Both the position numbers and the translations under genes were made by a program. From Clarireedia homoeocarpa (Eukaryota; Ascomycota; Leotiomycetes; Helotiales; Rutstroemiaceae): DNA of 64,000 nucleotides. Below are positions 54,162-64,000 of this stretch, piece after piece. Location of the stretch: contig LNKV01000020.1 in the NCBI GenBank assembly GCA_001465935.1, forward strand, positions 1,371,252 through 1,435,251, read 5' to 3'. The first letter of the stretch is position 1. Each line of letters starts with the position of its first letter. The notes beneath the pieces were generated by a model, which saw only the letters and a list, made by a program, of their open reading frames with translations, was not told the origin of the DNA and ran no database searches.

Positions 54162-55693
54162 ATAGGACGAAGGAAGATGGGGGAGGAGAGGAGAGTGGTG
54201 GGAGAGTGGAAGGGTTGTAGGAGAAGGGAGTAGGATGGGTGGTAGAGGGGTTGATTGGATTGGATTGGATTGGATGATAAGATTTTATGATGTATCATGT
54301 TGTATTATAACACAAAGCAGCGGAAATGGGAGTTTGGATCGGCAATAAAATATGAATGATACAAACGTGCCTTGCTTAACTTGATTTTGATAGGTTCTTT
54401 TGTTGCAGGCCAAAGTCGTCTTTGAAAACATCCTTTGAGTTCGTGGGATGTCTACGTTGACAATACATTCTCAGAGTCTCATTGTCTGAAACTATCAATC
54501 TAACACTCAGATTCTTGTTTTTGTTGAACTACGGAGGTCGTTTGTTCTCTCTAGATATAATCCTGCGGTTGGGCTATGATCCAGAAATCGGTATACCCCT
54601 TGCTGCTCTTCAAACCCTCAGCCTCAGGTCACTAGTCGATTCTTCCTTCAAAATATCCTTCACTGCTAAAGCTGCACTTGTAGATGGCACAACTAGAACA
54701 TCATCGTTCGACCCACCGTGTGAATTCAGTATTTCGGACACATTTTACCGCTTGCCCATTCTCCTATCTATCAGTCTTTGGGATTACATTCGAGTTGGCA
54801 GAAATTAGATAACCGGTCCTTCCATCCGTCACCACCACCCCCTCGGCGGCTCACACAACTGTCTATTCTCCTCATTGCATCCAATCTCAACCCAACCCAA
54901 CCCTCACAATCACAATCCATAGATCACCACCAAACATAACATAACATAACACCAGTCTCCTCCAATTTGAGCAACCACACCACCGGCTTAAACAGCACAG
55001 CGCACGACACACAATAATGAGAAACTTGATACAGTATTTCTCTCTGCCAATTCAACCATTCGCAATCCACACCCACAGCAAAGAAACAATCATCCATCCC
55101 GAATAGCATCGCGAAACCGTAAGGACATCGTTCGTTGTAGAACTGCGTTTCTATTTCTATTTCTATTTCTATCTACTTCTTATTCTCACCTTTCACCTCC
55201 GTCAACTAAACTACTCTTATTCACACACAGATAGATATGCATCATACATATACACAATTCACTCATAACCCACACCTCACACCTCAAAACCAGAAAGTTT
55301 TCATCTCCCAGGACATCTATTTATTCATTCATTGATTCCATTGATTCGTATAATCCCAGCTCCAACCGCTGAGCCTTTTTTATACTATAACTTTTCTTTC
55401 GTCTCCATCTGTATTTGGCAAGGAATCCCATACATCTTGCTTTGCTGCCCCTATTCTTTTTCTCTTCCTTCTTCCCAGTATACATCATCCATCATACTCC
55501 TAAATTACAAGTACAACCCGCCGCCCACCCATTTGATCCATCCATGGATTCATATCCTCACCATTTTCCCAAGCCACCAAACCAAAAACCATGCGTATAG
55601 CTTACACAATTGATCGAACAGAACAAAAAACGCAATCATTAAATTCATATCCCCCGTGTCTCTTGGACTGCCTCTATCTAAGAGTAAATATGT
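54162..55693. other. Convergent intergenic region, no gene recognised
   Basis: Contains (GATTG)n at 54249-54272 and (CTATTT)n at about 55148-55175. The AC-rich stretch 54840-55300 is probably the 3' untranslated region of the permease gene. Confidence 0.5.
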
Positions 55694-57704
55694 CTAACAG
55701 AGAGTCTTATAAACCTTCTTCCAAGCCGGCCAACTGGCCTTCTCCAACCTCTCCTGCTCGATCAATTCCGCCGTATCAACCTCTCTCCTACCAGTAACTA
55801 AATCGATAGTCGAACTTCTCATGAAAGGTGTCTTATAATACAGCTTGTAAGGAATGTAGCAAAACAACACCACCGGCGCCGCAAGATACGCCAGGAAGAA
55901 GCTCTCCGCAATGTCCGATGCACTCATGGAGGCGTATCCAATGGGCCAGATGGCTGTCCAGAATTGTGCGATCAGGACGAGAACGTTGAGGATGAAACCG
56001 ACCCAGGAGCCGATAACTCCGACTTGGGATGTGAAGGCGAGTTCGCTGAGCGAATGGCCTTGTTTCTTCCAGGCAGCGCGGAAACGGATGTGTGCGAGGC
56101 AGATCGAACCCCAGGTGAAGAGGGAGGAAAGACCGGATAGGGAGTAGAGCCAGTTGAGGGCCGTGGCGGCGGTTTTTTGTCCACCGCCGACGACATAGCA
56201 AAGAAGACCAAGGACGGAGGCGACAATGATAGCCATAAGGGGACGACCTTCACGGTCGATGTAGGCGAGGAAACGTGGTGCTTGGCCTTGTTCGGCGAGA
56301 GCGGCAAGAGTACGGGAAGAACCGTAGATGGAAGAGTTACCGACGGAAAGGACGGAGATAAGAATGACGACGTTCATGATCGACGGTAGAACGCTGATGC
56401 GAGCATTGTTGATAGCAATGACGAAAGGAGAGGCCTTTGCATCAGTGGAGCTGGATCCGAGAAGTCTGCGGTCACCGTATGGGACAAGGACGGAGACGAG
56501 AGTCAAGGCGACCATGTAGAAGAGGCAGATACGCCAGAAAACTTGCTTGATAGCGGTTGGAAGAGTTTTGCGTGGGTTGGCAGCTTCGGCGGCAGCAAGG
56601 CCAACAAGCTCGGTACCGGCGAAGGAGAAAGCTGCGGTGACGAACACACTGCAAAGACCCTTGAATCCGTTGTTGAACGCACCCGAGACAATCTGAAGAG
56701 GGTTTCCATTGTCGTCTTGGTTGGCGGGGTTATCGTACCCAGCATAGTTAGAAGCGACTCTGTTTGGGTACCAGTAACGGTCTCCAATATACTCGCCGTC
56801 TGGTCCTCCACCGCAGTCAAGGACTATACCAAGAATGATGAATCCAATAACGGCAATCACCTTGATAATCGAGAAGATGAATTCAGCCTCTCCGTAACCC
56901 CTAACACCGATGAAGTTGATAGCAACAATAACAACGAAGAAGATTGTAACCCAAGCAGCAGAATTAGTATTAGCAGCACCAGGCCAGTAACCCAATGTGA
57001 TCGAAGCAGCCACGATTTCCAGAGGCAAGACCACGAGCCATTGAATCGCGTAGTTCCATCCCATAGCAAAACCCCACGCAGGATCCAAGAAACGAGTAGA
57101 GTATGCGGAGAAAGAACCAGCAACAGGGAATACGACAGCCATCTCACCTAGAGCGTGGACTGTGCAGAACAACATTATACCGATGATACCATAGGCGATG
57201 ATCAGGGATGCAGGTCCACCGTTTGAGAGCGCAGCTCCAGATGTGACGAAAAGACCGGTACCTATTCGGATATGCCATTAGTTTCAGCGCAGTAAAGATT
57301 AAACGAAATATTTTGCAACGCCTCGACGCAGGGAAGAGATCGGAGGGTAACGCTTTGACAAAGACCAAAAAAAAGTACATACCAATACTACCACCAATAG
57401 CAATCATCTGCAAATGTCTAGCCTTCAACTTCCTCGATAGACCCGAATTCGCCGTAGCTTCTGCAGCAGCAGTATGGTCGAAACCACCATGCTCACCACC
57501 ACTTACAGCTCTCTCGGAAGCCTTTGTGACAGCGGCATTAGGATCCCGTCGGAAGCTGTCGACGAATCGTGTAGTCCAAGGACCTTTCGGCGCCTCGTCC
57601 ATATATGTAGCCTGGGCATTTTCTAGTGAAGAGTTTGATTTGGAAGGATGGAGGGCCTTTTCCGGGTCGCGACCTTCTCCTCCATTTCCTAACTTGGGAT
57701 CCAT
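55694..57704 (-). CDS. General amino-acid permease (GAP1 type, APC superfamily)
   Basis: Exons 57383-57704 and 55694-57261 encode 629 residues. A hydrophilic N-terminus (about 1-95) leads to RKLKARHLQMIAIGGSIG, then across the intron TGLFVTSGAALSNGGPASL, the hallmark of fungal amino-acid permeases. About twelve membrane helices follow, including GEMAVVFPVAGSFSAYSTRF, WNYAIQWLVVLPLEIVAAS and FVTAAFSFAGTELVGLAAAE. The cytosolic tail ends REVDTAELIEQERLEKASWP, where yeast Gap1 has its regulatory sequence. It imports amino acids at the plasma membrane by proton symport. Substrate range is unknown. The 121-bp intron splits the first helix motif. The gene is intact. Confidence 0.94.
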
Positions 57705-60359
57705 AGTGAAGGAGGATATTATGAATCGAACGGGTAAACGAGAATAGTCAATTAATTAATGAGAGGGACTAATATTATCGACGAGTGTGTAGGTATGGTG
57801 TGGTATACTAGTCAATGACGGGACTGACTGTTCTCGACCGTAAAAATGATCGAGTGGCCCTACCGACACGGGTATCACTCTTGGTAGAGGAGGAGGGGAG
57901 GGAAGAAAAAAGAGATCGACTTGGAGTCGGTTGCGCGAAGAAAAGAACTCGAACAGTAAGAGGGAGAGGGGAAAGCATTAATTATATGTCCTCTCGACCC
58001 GTCTGCTATTTGCTATTCGAAGCTCCTCGTTCAGTCTTGAGGGCCTGTTAGCCCAATCATCGCGGCTGCCCTTGCTAGCATCTGAAAGAGCAAGTGCAGA
58101 CGACCCAAAATACAGTACCCTTTCTCCATCGCCAAAGCTCCACTTTGATACATGAGAGGTGTAAACGATTGGGCATTACACCAGTGAGACTTCCCACCAA
58201 GTATTTAGCTTACCTCTTAATAAGACTTACTCATATTTCGTACCCCTTCCGTTCTGTTTCGCTCGTGTACGGAAACTCGACCATGCTGCAGTAGGCATTA
58301 GCAGTTCAATTAAACTGGCCAAGAAGGAAGGTTATTATGGGTCATAATAAACAGTGGAACTAATGACATGTTGCTTTCACCCAAACTTTATAAGATCTTC
58401 ATGTGCGACGATCGCACGCACGAATAAGAATGCAGCTCATGCGAAATCGCAAGTGGGGGGCAACACAAGGAATGATTCCTTATCAAGCCAGGCCCGGGAA
58501 AGGATCTCGAATGCGTAGGAGGCTTACTCTCCTCAACAAGGTGTGTATTGTACTTGTACCAAATAAAATGGAAAATAGAGAAGGGAGAATGGGGCCCTGC
58601 CGACATTAGCGCCAGATAAGAGTGGCTAAGATTGAAAAGAATTTGACCGATTCGCTGAGAGATGCGCATCAGGTGATGAAGACGGGTGTGTGAATGTGCC
58701 CAGATCAGCCCATGCCAGGCCGAGGCTGGTGCGAAGAATGTGTGTATGGTTGTGGTCTGGGGAGTGTAGCTAGCGATCGGGTGATGGGGCGCTCGTTGCC
58801 CTGCAAGCTTTCTTTCGGATGCGCGGTTCTTTTTTCTTGGGACAAACTCATACTGACTGTGCCCTACCAGAACAAGGCGTAGTATGGATTTGCAGGGCAG
58901 CATGTGTGCGCTACGTCGATGTGGGACGAGGTGTGTTTCGTCAACCCCTCATTTCAAAGCCGTCAGTATCCATGCCATCTGCCTTCCCCTCATCTTTTCC
59001 GTCCTCCTCTCTCTTTATTTCCGCGCATAATAGGCTGCCAATGTTTGCCAATGCAATAGAAAGTTCTTTGCAGATTCTTGTGCATACTTGTCCCGAGGTG
59101 GGAGGTGGTGTTGCAAGCGAGGACTGTATGAAGCGCTGTCCGTAAAGCAGCTGTGCCCTACGGGGACATGGGATTTTGAGTTGAATGCAAGTAAGTGCGT
59201 GCAAGCCCACAGAAGTTTCTCTTAAGGTTTCGGTGGCATATTCGGTAGCACAAGTCGCACGACTAGCAACGGCGAGAATTGGCTATCAGAGAAACGCACG
59301 TGATAAACTTAGATCATGCAGCACGGTTCAAAGGCACTCACTGTACAGCACCCACGACGTCTTTGGCGTTTTGTCTCTCGCTCCACTGATAGCACGTGCC
59401 ATCGTCAAGGTTACCATCCCAGTTTGCGTAAGAGGACTTGCCTGAGCTTGTCCGTCAGCAAGCCTGGGTGATGCATGGTTACCAATCCGGTCTGTTTCTT
59501 CTGGAAGATAAAGGTGGATTGCACAATCCCAGTCGCAATGCGTTTTGTGGGGAAAAGCCTCGGAGCTCTGCTTTTCTTGATTGGCTTGCGTGACTGATAT
59601 CTCCGAAACCGTGCAACTTATCTGCTGCCTACAAAACACTACTGTACCAAGCATACGCAACTATGTCACTACCAAGCCACGCAACTATTTCGGAGAGACC
59701 GAAAAAACCCAGGGACGAGATGAGTTTGGCTCCACCCCAGCCCGGGCAGAAGGGGGAAGGCCAAGGCTCCTTATCAGTTTTCGCCCACAAAACAGACACC
59801 CCCCAAGGGAAACAATGAAAATGAGGACTCGATGAATAAACAAGAAACTTAATCGCCTACGTCCCAAACAGCCCATACTTCAACCTCATTGGGTGAGACA
59901 TCAGATATCGAGATGTCTCGGCCGGGGTCGCATAGATTGTACGTCTGTCCTTGCCACGACGCCCGTTGGGCATGATTACGATTACAAGTATTGTTCAATT
60001 CCATTATTTGACAGTGGCGAATTTCCCGGAAACTTTAATTTTCTCCCTACGAATAGTGGAAAGTAAAAAAGATGGGAAACGAATGTGATTGTGATATGAC
60101 CCGGTTCCATCCGCGAAGGAATGCGCATTGTACCTGCATTTTCAGCCCAAAACGACGTCGATGGCGTCGTGGTTGGTTCCATTCTTAGCTAAACTGTATT
60201 CTTATCACTTGTCCGTAATGTCTCGATGCGTACGCTTGTGTTCCTATCCTGAATGTCGGATTTGTCGCAATTAGGGGCACACTTCCGTACATAAGAGATT
60301 GATTTCGACACATTCTGATATGGCTCTACCGCGACAACCGTACGTAAGTACTGTACGTG
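57705..60359. other. 2.6-kb interval with no recognised gene
   Basis: Short frames on both strands have no motifs, splice support or coherent composition. Permease 5' flank is at the left; the ABCC gene ends at the right. Confidence 0.5.
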
Positions 60360-63300
60360 TCAAGAGTCATACAGTTCTCTAAAAGCACCGTGCCTCTGCA
60401 GCAACTCATCCGGGCTGCCAATTTCCATAATCTCCCCCTTCCCCAACAATACAACGCGGTCGAAATCCAGAATCGTATTCAACCGGTGGGCCACCGCGAT
60501 AATAGTGCACCCCGCAAACTCCTCTCTAATCACTTTCTGCATCAATTTGTCCGTGTCGGGATCCACACTGCTAGTCGCCTCATCTAAAACCACCACTTTC
60601 CCCTTCCTGAGTATGGCCCTCGCGAGACAAAACAATTGCTTCTGACCGTGTGAGAAGAATTCAGTGTCAAGATCGGCTTCCAATCCACCTTTGGATAATA
60701 TGAGGTTCCAAAGATGGACCTTTTCCAAAGCGGTGATAATGGCGGTGTCGGAGTGTTGCTTGTATGGGTCGGCGTTGGTGCGGATACTGCCACGCAGGAA
60801 AAATGGGTCCTGAGGAACCGCATTCAGACGCGACCGAACGGTCTGGCGTGGAAGAGTGCTAAGATCAACACCGTCAATTGCGATGGAACTTTCAAGTGTG
60901 AGTTCGAGCATGCGAAATAGTGCTGCGATCACAGAACTTTTTCCACTCCCACTTCTCCCTACGATGGCGATTTTCTCACCGGCACGAATCGAGAGGTTGA
61001 GGTTGTGGATCACAGGGACCGAAGCCGGTGTGTATGAGGCGGTGATGTTGATGAAGTCGATAGCACCATTTGATGGCCATTTCTCTGGCGCGAGCTCTTT
61101 CTCTTTCGCTAGGTTTTCGCTGGCTGTGGTTGCAACAAAGTTTTTTACGCGAGCGATGGCTCCAACGGCTGTCTCAAGCTGGGTCCAGTTTTTGATGATT
61201 TCTGCTAGAGACTGGTTGAAAGTCATGACGTTAAGAAGTGCGAGACCAACATAACCAGGACTAATATCGCTTCGAAGCTTTACTATGAGAATCATTAAGA
61301 TTACGGCTAGTGCAGTAACGAGAAGGTCGAGAACAAGGCCGAGCCAACGTTGGATACAGAAAAGCAGATAATAAGGTTTTTGAGAAGTGTCGAGCAGAGC
61401 TAGATTTTGCTTGCGGAATTCCTCGGTCCATCCGAACGCTCGAATGGTTGTAAGACCACTCAAAGTCTCGATGAAGTGCGAATACAGCGGTGATTTGGCC
61501 TCGAGGTCGAGAAGACGTATTTGTCGAGATGTTCGAAGGTAAAACTTTTGAAGAACTATTTCCATGTCAGCATTGCCTCGAGGAGGGACCATGACCTAAG
61601 AATTACCCCAAACTACTAAAGCGACGACCGGGATAGTCGCAGCAAAGTACCCGGCAGACAGTGACATCAGAACCGCACCCATAATTGCGACGACCATCGA
61701 CAATACAAGGTCAATTAACGAGTAAGGTAAATCGCTATCAACTATAGTCATATCTTGACTGAATCTGGAAAAGCGTCAGGACATGCAATGGCGACCACGG
61801 TAATGCTTAACACCATCCGGCTATTTTTATACGGCGATTGGGATTATAGGGTCATGAATTCCAATGGCTTGCTCACCTGTTTGTGGTAGTTCCAGTATCT
61901 GTCGTGGTAAAGAAAGAAAGCGGTGCTCCCATAACCGCTTGGAGCAATCTCTCATGAAGCACCTCAGCGCTCTTAGGAACCATGTAGAGCATCAATACCC
62001 CAACTCCGAAGATGAATCCAATCAAAGACACACCAGTAAGCATCCCGTAGATCCCGAGCCAGTATGCATTTGCTATGTTTCCTTCATGAGCTACAGCGCG
62101 CGTCCAATATGTCAAGGCAAACTCCGGCAATTTGGATGCAGATCCGAAAAGCGTAACCATCAGGGCGAACAAAAGGTTTGCCCGCCAGCCGATGGATGTG
62201 AAATAGTATTTGTAGACTGCAAAATCGCCGGTTTGCCGATTCAAATCTTCCATTTCGTTGAGCATATCCTCATTCTCGTTGATCGAAAAAGGGCTTTTGT
62301 TTGATACTTTGTGGTCAGGTTCTGCTGGCTCTTCGGAGTTGTCCTCAGATCTATGGTGAGTAGCTAGACTCTGCACATAACCTTCCGTTTGCATCAGGTC
62401 CTTGAATGTGCCTTGTTGCGCAATGCGACCTGTGTGATCCAGCGCAATAATGTAGTCGGAATAAGCAAGTCTATGAACAGCATGTGTCACTAGAAGAACG
62501 GTCGTGCCCATCTCATGGAAAAGTCCTTGTCGCCCAAAGAGTCGTTTGAAAACCTGATCTTCAGTCTCCGCGTCGAGTCCTGAAGAAACATCGTCAAGGA
62601 CGATGAGCTCATTTTTGGCATATACGGCCCTCGCAAGCGCAAGGCGTTGTTTCTGACCACCGCTTAAAGATATTCCTCCACTTCCAACCTTAGTTGCTAT
62701 GCTTGGGTTACTTGGTATCTCTGCGGTTTAGACGGAAAAGTACATACCACTGCCATCTGGAAGAATAGAAATATCATGTTCTAAGGCGCAGGCACGAATG
62801 ACTTGGCTATACCATGGTGCATCGAAAGGCAAAACACCGAGCACGTTATCTTGGATACTGCCATTTTGAATCCAAGGCGTCTGCTCAACGTAGGCAGTTG
62901 TTGTTGACTTCGTGTAGATGAAGCCTTGAGACGAGGGAGTTTCACCGAGCAAACCTTTTAGTAAAGTGCTTTTGCCACAACCAACTGGGCCGATGACATA
63001 GTACATCTGTCCACATGGTAATAGAAAGCTGAAGTCACTAACTACAGGAGGGCAATTCTTGCCCCACGCAAAACTCGCATTTTGGGCAATAATCATGTTT
63101 GACGAAGAACTTCGTGGGTTGTGATCTGACAAATCAGCCATCTCAAAATCCTGAGACGAGACATTTCTTTGGGTTGACTCGATTGGTTCTTGAAGGGGCA
63201 AACGGTGGTCTCTTCGAGCCTCCGACCGTAAGAAAGCTTGTAATCTGTCAAAGCATGCAAGAGCAGAATTGAGATCTGGTATGGCTCTTAATAGCGTGTT

Positions 63301-64000
63301 CATCGGATCTGCTAAAAGCAACAAGAGGGACATAGCTGTATACGCTTTCGAGGTATCGAGAGTCTGACCAGTATGGTTTGCTGAAATTACAAATACGGTG
63401 AATGTGGCCAGTGGTGATACAATTCCTGTACTGTTGGCTGTTATCACAGTTAGCTAAGTCTATTCTGTATACAGAGCGATTTTTGAAATTACCTAGGAGA
63501 ACCCGGACACAAATGATTCTACGAAATATGGTAGATAATCGAACTTCTGCCACACGTAGGGCTTGGACCATACTGCAGATGTGGTCTGTATAGCCAAGCA
63601 TTTTCGCGGCCTTGCTGTGTGTTAGCCAGCCGCACAGCACGTCTCCTGAGGGTGAGCGTTACCTTCATTGACCCCAACATAGAAGTCGTCACATCTACAC
63701 GTGTTTGAATTCCACGCATCCAAACCTTTCTTGCGTTGCCTATCCATTTAGCTATGACGAAAACCCCTGTGGTACAAATCACGGCTACTACGCAGGGCGC
63801 TAGGAATGCCATGCCGAGCTGTTTCTCTAATAGATACAATGAGATGCATAACTCAACAGGAACAGCCCAGAGTTCATGAATATTTGTGAAACCTTCACAA
63901 ATTGCATCTTGGACCAACGTTAGCGGCTAATATTTACTTGGGTTGGATGGACTTACTTGTATCATTGGCCATAAGAGTAACTGCGACCGATTCATCCAGA
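60360..64000 (-). CDS. ABCC-type ABC transporter, C-terminal part (5' end outside the window)
   Basis: Exons visible are 63957-64000 (partial), 63663-63907, 63493-63610, 62748-63437, 61877-62696, 61607-61764 and 60360-61555, all joining in phase. The first membrane domain continues from outside (IHELWAVPVELCISLYLLEKQ, TSMLGSMK). NBD1 has Walker A GPVGCGKST, signature LSGGQKQRLALARA and Walker B LIVLDDVSSGLD. Membrane domain 2 follows, then NBD2 with Walker A GRSGSGKSS, a variant signature FSHGQKQLFCLAR and VVVLDEATSSVD. The layout fits the fungal MRP-like (ABCC) group that exports conjugates or drugs. Two introns end in AAG and one is only 51 bp. Transported substrates are unknown. Confidence 0.92.

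Noticed and set aside
62721..62747. A 27-bp intron in the ABCC gene (GTATGTAC...CCGCAG)
   Set aside because: Far below normal fungal intron length. The downstream acceptor at 62697 gives a 51-bp intron and LPDGSATKVGSGGISLSGGQ, which fits the family better.
49851..64000. Secondary-metabolite cluster around the P450, permease and ABC transporter
   Set aside because: No backbone enzyme or pathway regulator is present, and the genes are separated by housekeeping genes and large gaps.

Overview
The window looks like nuclear DNA of a filamentous ascomycete (Pezizomycotina). Most genes are interrupted by short GT-AG introns of about 45-60 bp, often with CTAAC-like branch points. The protein set is typical of these fungi: kynurenine monooxygenase BNA4, SWR1 subunit Swc3, Rtc5, Rcf1, Prp17, Erv14, a Tda3-like oxidase, a fungal cytochrome P450 and an ABCC transporter. 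Two fungal domains of unknown function are also present (DUF3716- and DUF7924-type). Several proteins look Leotiomycete-like, but that placement is an inference without a search. I saw no tRNA, rRNA or CRISPR signal.

Layout. Positions 1-8.4 kb are a repeat-rich, decaying region. It holds a retrotransposon gag remnant split by an 831-bp TG...CA insertion with a 5-bp target-site duplication, which itself carries a DUF3716 reading frame. It also holds an intact DUF7924-type gene with PD-(D/E)XK-like residues, a 63-bp TG...CA unit and a 283-bp solo LTR (each with a perfect 5-bp duplication), and a broken vanillyl-alcohol-oxidase-like gene. From 8.4 to 32.4 kb the window is dense housekeeping sequence: N-myristoyltransferase, a CinA-like protein, an ABHD12-like hydrolase, Swc3, an alpha/beta hydrolase, a Tda3-like FAD oxidase, a PLAC8 protein, histone acetyltransferase NAA40, an LYR protein, mitoribosomal bL36m, threonine deaminase, Rcf1 and Rtc5. 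From 32.4 to 38.5 kb it is gene-poor, with one small conserved-looking gene. From 38.5 to 45.2 kb come a secreted eight-cysteine protein, BNA4, methionine aminopeptidase 1 and Erv14. From 47.5 to 57.7 kb come Prp17, a P450, an Ala/Ser-rich secreted protein and an amino-acid permease. After a 2.6-kb gap, an ABCC transporter runs off the right edge.

Relations between genes. Several neighbours are divergent and probably share promoters: NAA40/LYR, ILV1/RCF1 and BNA4/MAP1. Mitochondrial functions recur (LYR protein, bL36m, ILV1, Rcf1, BNA4). Apart from that this is an ordinary chromosomal mix, not a metabolic gene cluster. Exon structures were worked out by hand from splice signals and reading frame; exon lengths sum to whole codons for every complete multi-exon model except the two with apparent frame breaks (CinA-like and the hydrolase at 17.4-19.2 kb).
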